Assembly: GCA_037039685.1 (NCBI GenBank)
Contig: JAWNGF010000001.1
Location: 6,944,001 to 7,008,000, forward strand
DNA length: 64,000 bases
Direction of reading: 5' to 3'
Source: Ceratobasidium sp. AG-K
Taxonomy: Eukaryota > Basidiomycota > Agaricomycetes > Cantharellales > Ceratobasidiaceae
The position numbers were made by a program, and so were the translations under genes. The notes under the pieces were generated by a model. It ran no database searches and was not told the DNA's origin. It saw only the letters and a list, made by a program, of their open reading frames with translations. Within the stretch, counting starts at the first letter, position 1; each line of letters begins with the position of its first letter. Below are positions 36,643-49,114 of this stretch, one piece after another.

Positions 36643-39600
36643 TTATGTGGTCGCAGTGACCATGATAGCTGGTGAAGTACCGTCCGGCCCAGCCGCGGCT
36701 TGCACCCAGGGATGATTCATTAGTTCGGCTGCGGTTGGTCGGGTGTTATAGTCTAGATCAAACGTTTTGTTCAAAAAGTCCTCGGCCTCAGGTGAGATGT
36801 CAGGGGGTATCGTCGGCCTGGCCGAGGATCCAATCTACGAAAATGCTCGTCAGCGTGTCTTATGAGTGTGTACATCATAAATTACCTTGAAGATAGCTTG
36901 CATCTGGGTTAGCTGGGCCCATGGATGCTGACCTGTCAGCATCTCTACGATAAGACATCCCACGCTCCAAATATCGGCCTTGTATGTGTACGAAGTTTGC
37001 TTGACGACTTCGGGTGCCATCCAGAACACGGAGCCCTGCAAGGATGGTCGATGCATGCGCCCACCCAAGAGATCTGAAAACAGTCTATTAGAGCCAACGC
37101 CAACCTAAAATCGACACCACTCACTCTCTTCAACCTTTTTTGATATACCAAAGTCTGAAATCTTGATGCCTCCCTTGTTATCCACAAGAATATTGCCGCC
37201 CTTGATGTCACGATGGATAATCTCCCGCTCGTGTAGATAGTTGAGCCCTTGGAGAATCTGTCGAACCCAATTCCGTGCTAGCGGCTCTTCAAATGCACCA
37301 TAGTTTCGCAATAATGTAGCGACGGATCCTCCAGGCACGTATTCAAGGAAAATGTTGAGATGATGTGCATCAATCGAAGAGTCTGGTGTCTACCATGAGC
37401 TAATTTCGTGTGTCGATCAAGTCAGGCTACGTACCGAGGTACTGCACAATGTTTTCATGTTGCAGTTCCTTGAGCAATTCAATTTCGCGCTCAAGCGCAG
37501 TAAGCATGCTCTTCTTGCGTTCCTCGTTTTGAGACGAGCCGGTGGGCAGCTCGACCTGCTTCACTGCCATCAACAATCCGTGAACAGCGTCCATGCCGAG
37601 GTAGACGCTTCCGAATGAGCCCGACCCAACCAAAGCCCCCTTGAGCCACTTGATCGAGCGCTTGCCTATGCGCCAGCGTTAATCAGCAAGCCCAGAGATC
37701 GAAATAAATCCAACGGACCTCCCGAAGACATCATCGCCTTGCCCGCGGCATTTGAGGTCCCAGCACCTTCCGCTGCCTGTTCTTCTTCTTCTTCCTCCTC
37801 GTCTTCTTCTTCTTCCTCCTCGTCTTCCTCCTCGTCTTCATCGCCTTCATCGTCGTAGTCTTCTTCATCCTCGTCATATTCTTCTTCATCCTCGCCCTCC
37901 TCGCCATCATCCTGAATCGAGGGAACTATGCTGACTCGTTTGCTGGGCCGCCGCACCATGACATTTCCGTCTTCGTCTTCCTCGTCATCGTCATAGGAGC
38001 TGTACATACTCTGCCGACGACTTTCTACCTCTGCTGTAATCTCATCAACTGTCAATAGACTGGCAGTGTCAGATTTGTCGCGCCCGCGCGTAGACATCAT
38101 GCTCATGCGCTTGTTCGAACTCGATTCATTCCGGCCGAGCCAGGTAGCACTCAATCCAGTAGTCAGAGAGTCTGAAAGAGATCCGCCCAGAACGGGCAAA
38201 GGAGGGAGCGTATGGTCAAGGGATTTCTTGGTAGACTCGGTGTCGTCGGTGGTCGCACCATCGTCAGTAGAGATGTCGATGGACTGACCATCATCGGTTG
38301 ACACGGACATTCTCGGAGGTGCGGCATCGTCTTTCTCTTTAATGGCGGTTGTGGACGCATTATCTTGTATGGAGGGCGCGGAGCCCATAGACGACCGCGG
38401 AGGTGACGATGACTTACGGCGGTTATATGACCCGCCAGAGCTGGTACTGAAACGCGACTTTGGAGGCGCTTGGAACGACATGCGTCCTGCAACTGAAAGA
38501 CGGCTGTCCCGCTTCGAATTGACCCGAAGCATGCTGTTGCGTGCAGTGCGTTGTAGAACTTTACGCGACGTTGACGGGAAGAATTCGGGCAGGTGCGAGG
38601 TGATAAGTTCGCTGGGTGGTCGTTGACCGAAAAAGTTACGGAGTTTCTTCTGGCTGCCCGAGAGGAAAGAGTTGCTCGAAGGGCTGCGAAGGGTCGGAGT
38701 GCCTCCAGGACTGAGTGGCTCGACGCCCAAGCCCGACATGATGCTGATTGTACTTGCGCGGTCCATTCGCTTGCTGCTAACGGGCGTGGGACTAGTTGGG
38801 AACTTGAGCGAAGACGGTGTAAGCTGTGGCCCTTCCTCGTCCATTGAGGTTTGAATTCTAGGACCGATAGTATAGGTAGGGGACGTGGGTGAGGTTGGTG
38901 CGCCAGGTGCAGGTGGTGCCTCGCCAAAGAAGTTGGTCAGCTTTCCGCTCCTCGGGTGCGGCTTGCGGATGTTTCGCAATGTAAGCCCTTGCTCGCGGGT
39001 CGGATGTTTGACGTCAGCATGGCAGATGGCTAGAATTTCGGCCTCAGAGAGAGGTCCACCTGTAGATGCTGTTAGTCATGACACAAACCAATAATTCAGA
39101 ACCTACTGACCACTCGGATCGGTTTGAGGACCACCCGGGAACAAACCCCAACCATCAACGATGAGTCCACCGCTTTCGGTCTCGCCAGTGTGCTCATCGT
39201 CCGGATCCATGCCGCTCTTCCCGCTGCTGTGTTTGTTGAACTTTTTCAGCGCCTTCTCGACGATCTCCACACCACCGCGACAAGCGCCGACATTGACGAC
39301 GGACGAGTTGACAGCAGTAGTGGGCTGACCGCTCTCGTACAAGTGGAATCTGATAAGATATCGCGGCAATTCATTGGCAGTGGGTGTTGGAGTTTTAGGA
39401 AAAGGCCCGCGCTTGACAGCAAAACCGGCGCTCGAGTTCCCAGAGGTGTTAGGGCCAGATCCTGACCCGAACGAATGAGTCGACGCGGTTGGCGTGGTTT
39501 CATACATCGAATTAGCCTCGGAAATAGGCGAGAGATCGCGACCACGGTTGCCGGGGTTCACCTGAAGGGTGTTGGAAACCGTTGGGAAAGGGATAGAAGG

Positions 39601-40788
39601 TGCACCAGTGCTTGTAGTTGTCGCTGCGGCCGCGGCGTATGGATGCAACGCAGTCTGGACACTTCCAGATGTAGAGGGCCTTCCGACTGTTGCTTGCGCA
39701 GCACCATTCTTCGCCATCCTATTCTCCTGGCCAATAAGTCCTACCGAACCGCTCTTGGCATGACCCGCTTGAACCCGATCTATGCTTGATGTGGGAGTTT
39801 TTGTCGTAGCTGATCGCACGGGAATTGGTGGCAACGGCGACCCAGCCCGTCGAGCCGCGGCTTCGCCAGAAGTTTCGTAGGAATTTGGTGCCAAGTTCGT
39901 TGCCTTTGGACCACGGGGCAAGCCGTATTCTCCTTGCCACTGGCCGTTGGTCGCGCTGGGAGGGGAGTCGCCGGACGAGCCAGGGGCGGGAGGAAGTGGG
40001 TCATTCGTATATGCTGGAACAAAGTTTTGTGAAGACGGAGTAAAACTCTCGCCTTGAGTTGGCGTATGTCGTTCCTGTCCAATCGGCAATGAGGCGCCAT
40101 AGTTGCGAGTGGGTGGATTATATTTGGATGCTGAAGGGCTGGTGACCAGCTGGGTTCGCCCTTGATCCCGAGCACCATTAGCCTGACCATTCTGGACTTG
40201 AGACTGATTTGTCGGGCGTGGTGTAACCGCGCCACCCAGGGATGGAGCTGGAGAGGTGGCCATTACTGCCGAGTTGGCGCTCAACTGTGGCAGGTCTCGG
40301 GTCGCAGACTGGGTGATATTAAGGGGAGGAGGACGCCCGACGTCCAAGCGCCGGCCGCCGCTGGACCTGCGAGCGGCCTGGATCGAGTCGTCGCGGTTTC
40401 CGTCGGAGCCTGAAGCATTATGGCGATACGACGACCCTCGTTGCACACCGTTGGTAGTCTCGTATTGGGAGGTCGCACGCGAGCTAGATCCGTTGAGGAG
40501 CACCCGAGGAGCTGGTGCTGCGCCCTTGGTACATAGATGGCGCAAGCTTTTGACCGCGTTCAAAATCTTGATTCGGTCGCCAACGCTAGCAATCTCCATC
40601 TCCTTGAGGGCGTGTGCGTCCAAGTCAAGAAGCACATTTCCTCGAATATCGTTTTCGCTAAATGTCGATACTTGATGCTCGCACCCTAGCTGGGTTAACC
40701 AGAGCGCGATTTGCTCGTCATTCCACGACCGTACGAAATCAGCGTAGGACACGCCAGGTGGCGGTTCCAAAGTTGTCGTCACAGACAT
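36643..40788 (-). CDS. STE11: MAP kinase kinase kinase of Ste11/Byr2 type
   Basis: Top kinase of the pheromone/filamentation MAPK cascade in fungi. Start at 40788 ([17 protein letters not shown]). A SAM domain follows ([20 protein letters not shown]...[16 protein letters not shown]), then a long Ser/Pro-rich region and a Ras-association-like domain ([20 protein letters not shown]...[13 protein letters not shown]). A regulatory region includes [32 protein letters not shown] and a strongly acidic tract (37770-37900). The kinase domain begins [20 protein letters not shown] (P-loop), with AVKQVELP (Lys), [15 protein letters not shown] (HRD), ISDFGISKK (DFG), [13 protein letters not shown] and [17 protein letters not shown]. 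It ends [12 protein letters not shown]. All catalytic motifs are intact. An upstream in-frame ATG at 40872 is possible, but the SAM-proximal start fits homologues better. Confidence 0.93.
37770..37990 (-). repeat. GAA/GAG trinucleotide-rich coding tract (acidic) in STE11
   Basis: On the plus strand, cttcttcttcctcctcg-type units recur. Coding strand yields runs of Glu and Asp ([27 protein letters not shown]). Slippage-prone, so length may vary between alleles. Confidence 0.8.
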
Positions 40789-41188
40789 ACGAGGCGAAAC
40801 CAAGACGGGGCTCCCACAAGAAACGGACTGTCGGGGTAGAGCAAAACAATGTTCGTATGGTTTGCTGTGCACAGTCGGTGGGACACTTGGCAGTAAACTT
40901 ATTTCAGTGATTTAGCAACTGTGGGAGCATACCAAACAGTCATAACTTACTACAAGCGTGGGCTATCTATCCCCTGGTCTACGGTCGGCGTTTAATATGG
41001 CGTTGTAAGATCGTTTGTGGTCGTTCTTAGACGATCCCAGCTGAGACGGGTTCCAACGTCGAACTCGGACAATGGATGACCTTTCGGCGCTTGGAGAATT
41101 TCAAACCAGTTTCTGATGTCAGGTACAGTTTAATTTATTACATTACATATACCCATCGGGCTGAAAGATACAAATGTATCGATTTCCC
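40789..41188. promoter_or_regulatory. STE11 upstream region
   Basis: 400 bp between the STE11 start and the stop of the first carboxypeptidase, both minus strand. No TATA box or pheromone-response-like repeat was recognised. Confidence 0.35.
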
Positions 41189-43223
41189 TTACACAGACGA
41201 TATTGGCTGCCCTTTCATAGTCTGTTTAAAGTATACCAAGGCTGCTTGACCCACTTCTAGCTCCCCATTCCCATAAGCAGGAACCTGATCACTAGTGTTC
41301 TAGTACGAGGGTACCCCACACAGAAGCAAAACTTACTAAATGACCGGCCTCGAACACCCGGAGGTATGATAGCGGCCCAGCGTTCTTGTAGACACCTGTC
41401 ACTGTTCCATCTACTGTCCAGTTGGTCCATTTTTGCTGGCGATATAGACGAGTATACTTCGTCTGTAGTGCATCAACCTAGAAAATACTGTCAATGCTGA
41501 TGTTCACTCATGAGTGCTGATTTTACGCACCATGGATTCGATTCCCTTGTAATTGACAATATAATCTGCATCCCCTGCTACAATCAACGTGCGAACCTTT
41601 TCAATATAGCGTTAGCACATCCCTGTACCTCAAATGAGCTTGAGTAGCACCCACCCCTGCATCAATAACCTTTTCCAGGTCAGGTCTGGAGGTTCTCATC
41701 CAGTCGCCCGTCGCAGCAAAATTGTAATAGACATCGAAACTAACGGATGCCCAGGTTTGTAATGCTCCAATCTTCAACCTTAAATCAACCGTTAAGACTC
41801 AGCGTGGGGTTGGGAATACCCTTTTGCTCACATTACAGTAGAATTGAGGAGTAGATTCCGTGGGGAATACGGATACGGATTCGAAGAGTTGTACCTCACA
41901 TCATAGGGATCATAGTCCCCAGACAAAGGTGTCATAACTTCTACATCGCAAAAGTCTTGTGCAGCACTGCAGTCTTCGTTACGATTGGTCCTATTACAGT
42001 CCCCAATCTAGACGACTTGCTTGTTAGTGCCCTGGAGGTTACGTCCGGGAGACGGCTACACGTACCTGGGCCATGCAGCCTCCAGGTCGATAGAGTGAAT
42101 TGTTAACGGCCGAAATAACTGAATCGTTGACGAGTGGGCTGTTGTAGGGGTTGCGTAACGCATACTTGAGATAGTCGGGATATTGGGTGTACGGGTCCGT
42201 CAATCCATTCCCAATACTGAGCGCCTTCAGATTGACCTTTAGTCCTTTAATCTTTCCCGCATTGATAGCATCGTTTTGCGACAAAAAGTACGCTGCAAAG
42301 GCGGGACCATAATGTCCACCGTACGACTCGGTCCAAATGGCAAAGTCTCGAGATGCGTACTTGCTGAACTTGGTGTCCTTGAAGAAAATCTGGAGCATTT
42401 TCCACACCGCAGCGGCAGCCTCCTAAGTTATATGAACAACTTTAGGGGAAGTGAAATACCAGCCAGTGAGGGTTGACGAACCTGAGAGCTGCCAACAACC
42501 GTTTCCCCATACGAGTATCCAACACCTATTGGCTGGTCAACATATATCCTTTTGTTCGTGTCAACTGGATGGCTATTCACGAGGTAGCACCGATAGCCTG
42601 GCTTACACATTCGCATATTCGTTCCACGAGTATGGATTTCGGTCATATGTCGCACCGTCTTCATTTATCCGACACGGCCCATTTTCGTCGAACAACCCGA
42701 TTAGACTGGAACTACCAGGCCCCCCTAGAAGCAAAACGCTGGGTATATGCGTGAAGATTTGACAGTGTTGATGACGAACCATTCAACCAAAGTGCCAGCG
42801 GCGCTCTTTCCGGATTAGATCGAGCTGCAAAGAACCAGAACCTGGTTACCTTGTTTAATAAATGTGGTTTGAACATTCAAACGACGATTGATTCACCACA
42901 TGCTTTGGTTTGCGGCTAGATCCGCATACCCCGAAGCTTGATAGACACCCTTAGTAGTTTCTGTAGGTACAAGACGTTGGTTAATGCATTCGGCTACACT
43001 CGGTAGAAATAAAAATACCACAAATGCCCGAATTCTCCACGTAGCGGAGCTTTCCTGGCGTTACAGTCGTGTTTAAAGGAGAACTAAGCGCTCGAACAGG
43101 TGCGAAGAGAGCGCTTCTATTTCGAGGGACGCCTCCTATTATCCCGTCGATGACGGGGAACTCCTTGCTAGCAAGGGCGATGGTAAAAAAGGAAGCAGTT
43201 GTGAAATGAAAGGTCCACCGCAT
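41189..43223 (-). CDS. Secreted serine carboxypeptidase (peptidase S10), copy A
   Basis: Exopeptidase removing C-terminal residues at acid pH. Signal peptide [22 protein letters not shown] at the start (43223). Typical S10 pieces are spread over about a dozen exons: [52 protein letters not shown]-type turn, [20 protein letters not shown] then GYSYG, and the nucleophile in [20 protein letters not shown] (42290-42350). Later exons give [20 protein letters not shown], the catalytic Asp in an AGDADYIV exon (41575) and the catalytic His in YLRVFEAGH (41345). The end is [19 protein letters not shown]...PISSV. The triad is intact. It is a tandem paralogue of the copy at 44718-46736. Confidence 0.9.
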
Positions 43224-43727
43224 GTCTGGGGTCAGTGAAAACGACGGGGGACGGGGATCTAGGGATCGTTTCTTTATGTGTTTGAAGGCAAGGAAGAACA
43301 CTGTTAGAATGACTTGAATGAGCCCGGTTTTTTCGATCGCCATACCGTAAATGTGGCGACGAAAGCCCGAGCCCGCTAATCCATGTATTATACACGCTGA
43401 AAAACCGACCGAAGGTCAAGCGACATGTGGATGGATGGAGAGTCTATTGGATTCTACACTCCGATAAGGATATCTCGCCGCGGTTCTGATGATGGCCGGT
43501 TTGAATACTAATTTTAGGTTTCGTGAGAATAACTTATAAACCTAGTGCTGGGCCCTACCCATCGTGAGTGCCGTTGTCAGGCGCAATGTTTCCTAAAACC
43601 CAGGATTTATAGGCACTAGTGAGGCCAGGTCGATGCGTGGCTAGGGAGTAAGTAATGGTTTCTACGTTTTCGGGACTGGCTTTATCCTAGTTGTGGAACA
43701 TCAATGCATATACTTATGCAAATGTGA
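43224..43727. other. Intergenic between carboxypeptidase copy A and the relic
   Basis: 504 bp, presumed promoter of copy A. No gene-like signal. Confidence 0.35.
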
Positions 43728-44200
43728 TTGGCCGGCTTTCATAGCCGAGTGAAGTATACTCGGGCTGCCTGCTAGTCTCAAGTTTCCCATTGCCACATGC
43801 ATGAACCTAGTATTTCGAGGATGGTGTGTCGGTCACACTCACGCCGCTGAAAAGCAAATGATAATACATGATTTGGTCTGCCTTGAGATCCGTACATCCA
43901 GAGGCCTGATAGACTCGGACTTCCTTGGTGCATTCTGAATATGCCACTAAGTATCCCACCTCCTCGTCCCTCGTACCGCAGATATCAGAATTTTCGACAT
44001 AGCGAAGCGTTCCGGGGATTATGATCTCATTGGCATCGGCAGCCTTGAACTTCGCTTTAGTTTTAACAAACGGAATGGAAGGCAGTCTGAGTGGTACACC
44101 GCCTGCTACGCCATCGATGACAGCGGTTTCCGCGGCGACAGCACCAGATACAAGGGGAGCAACTACCAGAAGAGAGTAGCAAAGCGTCGTTTACTGGCTG
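43728..44200 (-). pseudogene. Serine carboxypeptidase relic with the central part deleted
   Basis: Minus-strand fragments of a third S10 gene. 43846-44200 keeps the N-terminal exons without an identified start codon: VIDGVAGGVP, then GTLRYVENSDICG and VRVYQASGCTDLKADQIMYY. This runs straight into HLLFSG, matching the YLRVFEAG segment near the catalytic His exon, followed by a GTGAGT...TAG intron (43807-43845) and a last-exon remnant, VHACGNGKLETS (43728-43806), like [12 protein letters not shown]. The middle, including GESYGG serine and the Asp exon (over 1.5 kb in the intact copies), is missing. An indel also breaks the frame in the last exon. Decay by internal deletion between exons 2/3 and the penultimate exon is the simplest reading. 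Confidence 0.8.
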
Positions 44201-44210
44201 AGGTAAAGAG

Positions 44211-44717
44211 AGATTCAATCCGCCGTTGTAATTTATACCTTAGTCCATATTAGCCTGTAGGAATCAAGAGTTGGTTTGAATAGCATGTACCCCGGCTGAA
44301 AGAACAGCACTTCTTGAGGTTCAAGGGAGAACCAATCAAGCCCGAAGTAGTCGATTTTGTATGTGGCCCACAGATTCCGGGTAACAGAATATGTAACTCG
44401 TTATGCGTACCTATAGAGGCATTGGCAAAGCCAAAGCATGTTCTTCATGTAGACGGATCACAGATTATAGCTTTGAAGTTGGAACTCGAGCGGCTGCAGC
44501 AGGGGCCCCTTCCTTCTCATCATCGCTGGGGCCTTAAGCTTATGGTGGGCGAACACAAGGTCGCCTCGCGGCGGACTCTCAATTTGGCTACGGGTTGGTC
44601 CTATACAGGCCCTTGGCATCGCTTCAGGTCCGCAACTTTTCCCGTGTTATCGACATCAATGTTAATTGTTTGCACGATATGATACATCCACGTTACTCGT
44701 ACACTCATCTGGTTCAT
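44211..44717. other. Intergenic between relic and carboxypeptidase copy B
   Basis: 507 bp. A plus-strand open frame of 122 codons (44314-44682) matches nothing recognised, and no further S10 fragment was seen. Confidence 0.4.
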
Positions 44718-46736
44718 TCAAGTGGAGGTTACCGGCTTGTTTTGCATGGCTTGTGTAAAGTATGCCAGCGCCGCTTGGCCAACAGCAAGCTTTCCATTCC
44801 CATAAGCAGGAACCTGATAACAAGGTGCATCAGATATTACTATGGTTGGTACACTGTGGTGCATATAGTAGCGAAACTCACTTCGTGTCCAGCCTGATAC
44901 ACTCTGAGGTACGAGAATGTTCCAGCATTCTTGTATTGGCCAGCCGAGGCACCAGCGACAGTCCAGTTAGTCCATTGTTGTTGTTTGTACACACTCGTTA
45001 GGCCAGTTTGTAGAGCGTCGACCTCAATATACGGGGTTATTCAAACATATCCCATTTAACCGACCTTCACTTACCATAGCCTCAAAGCCAACATAGTTGC
45101 AGATGTAATCGGCATCGCCAGCTAGGATCAGGACGCGAACCTAGAAGATTAACAGTCAACACACGTACAGAATCAAGCGTCCTCCTATTTTACCCCGGCA
45201 TTGATCACCTTCTCCAGGTGTGGACGCGAGTTCCTCATCCAATCACCCGTTGCAGCGAAGTTGCTATAGACCTCGGTAGAAGTTGTCTGCCATCCACTCT
45301 GAGCCCCAATCTTTGATCTAAAATCGAAAGTTTAGTAGTAACCGCATGTTCTCCTAGCACCACTCACTTAAAGCTCGAGCTGGAGAGTAGGCTTGTTGGG
45401 TCATAAGGATACGGGTCAGGATTCTTAACCCTGACGTCGTAAACATCATAATCTCCCGCCAAAGGACTGAGGACTCGAGAGTTGCAATAGCTCTGTGCAG
45501 AGCTACATGCCGAGTTGGTACCGGTGCTAGCGCAACTCGCGATCTAAGCAACCGTCAATTAGCATATGAAACCACCCTTATTCAAGAGCGCACCTTGGAC
45601 AAACAACCTCCCGACTGATAGAGCGAATTGTTTGCAGAAGTGATGGTTGAGGTAGAAACAAGTTGCTGGTATGGGTTGGACAGAGCGTACTTGACGTACC
45701 CCGGGTACTGCGAGTACGGATCGGTAAGACCGTTTCCAACGCTGAGTACCTTCAAGTTGATCTTGACGCCGGTGACTGTCCCTGCAGCAATCGCCGCGTT
45801 CTGAGACAGAAAGTAAGCCGCAAAAGTAGGCCCATAATGACCTCCATATGACTCGGTCCAAATGGCAAAGTCCCGAGACGCATATTTGCTAAACTTGGGG
45901 TCGGCGAAGAATATCTGAAGCATCTTCCACAGCGCGATAGCCGCATCCTTTTCCAGAATTTACGTGAGTCTTGCTTCCCTAATCATGAGCGAGACAAACC
46001 TGAGAAGACCCCACGACTTTGTCACCATACGAATAGCCAACGCCCACAGGTTGGTCGATGTAGAGCCTTATCACAAGTTTTGTTCAGCAATATAAATAGT
46101 AGCGAGTTGTTTGGCTTACATGTTTGTGTACTCGTTCCACGAGTATGGGTTTCGACTGACGGTCGACTCGTCAGAGTTCATGCGACAAGGACCGTTCTCT
46201 TGGAATAAGCCAATCATACTGGAGCTACCAGGACCACCTATTTAAACAGATGAGTCGGTGTTCTTACATCCAATATATCGCCCAACAAACCATTCAACCA
46301 CAGCGCTAACGGTGCAGTGTCCGGATTCGAACGGGCCGCAAAGAACCAAAACCTAACTTTTCATTAGCTTTTGTACGCGCGGGTTTCAACACCCATACCA
46401 CATGCTCTGACTTGCGGTGAGATCCGCATATCCCGAAGCCTGGTACACGCCCGCAGTCGTTTCTGAGAGCGTTCTCGTGTCAGAGCCCCCTATTTCAATA
46501 ACCAAGCACGTACCACAGACACCAGAATTTTCAACGTAACGAAGCTTTCCTGGGGTGATGGCTGTGGTGACTGCACCCTTCGCCTCTGATACTGGGTCGA
46601 ACGATGCGAAGTTGTTAGGCTTTGATCCAGTATTCTGTGGAATACCACCGAGAACACCGCCGACTACCGGGAACTGCCGGTCGGCTAGCGCAATAGAAAG
46701 CAAGGGAGTGAGCCCCAAGACAGAAAATGATCGCAT
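44718..46736 (-). CDS. Secreted serine carboxypeptidase (peptidase S10), copy B
   Basis: Signal peptide [18 protein letters not shown]. Propeptide-like [17 protein letters not shown], then [79 protein letters not shown], catalytic Ser in [20 protein letters not shown] (45810-45880), [20 protein letters not shown], then cysteine-bearing exons, [20 protein letters not shown] (catalytic Asp, 45080-45140) and [10 protein letters not shown] (catalytic His, 44880-44915). The end is [20 protein letters not shown]...KPVTST. The triad is complete. Exon positions mirror copy A, so the two are tandem duplicates. Likely a secreted or vacuolar nutrient-scavenging peptidase. Confidence 0.92.
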
Positions 46737-48187
46737 TGTTGGTCGTCTATGTGGTATCTAGAGGGAGTTATAGGAGTCGTAGTCGATTTCAAGCTCCCCA
46801 GCCCCAGCTTTATGTTGACGAGCGGAAGCAAGATAGGGGCGAAGCTGACCAATTGACATGTGCATGCCAACCAGCAGCGTGCTATCGAACGGTTCTTGAC
46901 GCTAAACAGGTAGTTCGGTGGGATTGGAGTTCAATTCCTACGCGCAATTGTCAAAGCCCATGCGGAAACGCTCCATAAATAGCATTATCGGCGAAGCGGA
47001 AGCAGCAGAACGACGAGTAGCACACGACCAATGACTGTGGTGGTAGTATGTTAATGCCGAGTACCACAATAAATTTGTCCCAGACAGATGTCTTCGACAT
47101 CGACGTCGATGACGAGAAGGAGTTCTAAATTTAATTGACGCCCAGGGGCCTGTCGTTGCTATCCGACTGAGCGTTACAAAGGGACACATGTTCAAAGTCT
47201 CCGATCCCGTGCCTGTCCTGTCATCCGGCTTGCTCGACGTCTGTCACTTGACGTGCCCGGCGCTCATCACCGCGCTATTTAACGTCCCCGCAGGTTGCGC
47301 CTCGTTTCTGAGTCCAGCCTGTTCCACGCACCACTCGTCGAAACGCTCAGCAACAATCTTGCGCGCCCCCAGCCTGAAACTACCACCAACTAGACCAGCT
47401 AGTAGTTCACACACTCCAGACTTAGGGATTAGTGCATTATGATGCCTCCAGCCTATACCTGGTACGCTCATCGCATCCCTGTGAATGACGTAGATCTAAT
47501 AACATCAACGCAGCGACTATCAAGGGTACCAACATTCTACAATGCCATGATATTGAGCGCTAATATAATATTTTGCTTCGGGTTCGCTGTAGATTCTCAG
47601 GGCGCTGCTCGCACCAACGGGGCGTGAGTGGAATACCAAACAAACCCATCGTGAAGGCCGATCCTGCCGGCCCATATGGACCAATAATCCCCCCTGGAGG
47701 TCACGTCAGAAATCGCTCCGATTCCTCAGAAACAACGTTCAGTCGATCCAGCAAAGTTTAGTATACTTAGGGACATCGCTGCTGGTGGTATGTACGATCT
47801 CATAACTACCATGGCTCCGCAGCTAAATAGTTCCGTTGCCCAGCAATCTATATGAGTTTAAAGAATAAGTAAATACACGCAACTTACCGTAAGCGATCTC
47901 CTCAGGTCACATATTTTTTTTTTTCTTGGACTTTCTTGAATTTCCTTCGGGATGGATTCGAAAGTATCAATAGCAGCGCTTGATTTGTACTTGGAAGCAA
48001 CTATAGCTATATGTCTCTATCCTGAATACGTTCGATTGGAGGGGGCCGAGCGCTTGACCAAGACCCTCGCCAGCGCAAAGGGACGACACCATCACAAGCT
48101 CATAAGCCGCTGGAAGTTCTTGATGAAATCCGTGGCATCGGTGATCAACTGCATCGCCGAATTATCTAAGTTCGACACTCGTCCGCG
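46737..48187. other. Gene-poor stretch, 1.45 kb
   Basis: Contains several medium open frames (47188-47442 plus, 47439-47761 plus, 47952-48314 plus) with no family resemblance and no convincing splice chain between them. A run of ten T lies near 47920. It may contain a lineage-specific gene or a decayed one; nothing can be named. Confidence 0.4.
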
Positions 48188-49114
48188 TCAAGACAAATGT
48201 ACCTTTTGTTCCTCTACACCTCTCTCAAGGATCTGCTGCGCCTGGTGCACAGTATGGCGCCGGACCTTTTCACGGCGCATTGTACGCGTTTGGACTGAAC
48301 GACCACAAGTGTGAAACCGAGCTCAAGCTCCAGTTGACCCAATCCAAACTCACACTCTTCACCCGCCGCCCGAATAGCCTCTTCATAATCAGCAGTGACT
48401 TGCTCAAGAGATAGCACAGATTTCTCAAGCAACGAATCGGCAGTTTTCTAATTGACCATTATAAAGTTAGAACAAGGGAACAAAGTATTAAACTAACCGT
48501 ACGATCGCCCACCAGCAGCGTAAAGGGCAATAAATCACCCGAAGGTTGCGAGATGACGCCGAATTGCTTTACAAGCTGGTCCCTAACAATAATACAACCG
48601 TCACACAGTGAGTAAGAGCTACTTGAGCGACTCACAAATGCGCCTCGCCAGCGAGCTTCATGGCCTCGGCCTGCTCGCGCGCCTCATTGATGAGATCTTG
48701 ATTCTTCTTCAAGAACTCGGTGTTCTTCTTTTTGGCATTCTTCGACTTGACCGCTGGGGTCGTATTAGATATGTCTAGTACCTCTTCACAAACGAGAACT
48801 CACACGCGAACGCTGCGCGGAAGAGCTCCATATCCGCATCGTTTCTTCGCGAATTAGCGTGGCGCATTCAGCATCCAGACAAGGGGCTCACGAATCACTG
48901 CTCGAGTCGACCTCTTGATCCTCGTCTTCAACGCCCTCCATATATTCCGCGTCATCCGAAGCCTTGCGAGTGGCCTTTTTTGGTTTTGTATTGCCCTTAG
49001 CCGTCCTTTTGCCTTTGGTCCTGACCGTCGATTGTTTGGTGGCTGGTTGGACTGGTTAACCGCGCATACATTCATCTCACTCGGTCCTTACTCACCCTGT
49101 TTAGCTGCGGGCAT
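48188..49114 (-). CDS. Unrecognised charged coiled-coil protein, possible frameshift
   Basis: No family recognised. The start MPAAKQ (49114) splices to a Lys-rich segment (STVRTKGKRTAKGNTKPKKA), then an acidic one (EYMEGVEDEDQEVDSSSDS). Next come NDADMELFRAAFA, KSKNAKKKNTEFLKKNQDLI, NEAREQAEAMKLAGEAHLDQ, VKQFGVISQPSGDLLPFTLL and, in the last exon, SLEQVTADYEEAIRAAGEEC. In the last exon the open frame ends at 48214 with a Cys/Arg-rich, unlikely tail. One extra T at 48314-48316 gives a helical continuation (REKVRRHTVHQAQQILERGV) stopping at 48188. The protein looks nuclear (basic then acidic tracts) and helical; the role is unknown. Confidence 0.5.

Noticed and set aside
38163..38927. 254-codon minus frame overlapping STE11
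   Set aside because: Out-of-frame shadow of the main STE11 coding exon.
40789..40872. Upstream start for STE11
   Set aside because: Adds 28 Cys/Pro-rich residues not expected ahead of the SAM domain; kept only as an alternative.
44314..44682. 122-codon plus-strand open frame near the carboxypeptidase relic
   Set aside because: No resemblance to a known protein and no splice partners; left as intergenic.
46915..46945. Possible tRNA B-box (gttcaattcc)
   Set aside because: No matching A-box at the right distance and no acceptor-stem pairing could be drawn.
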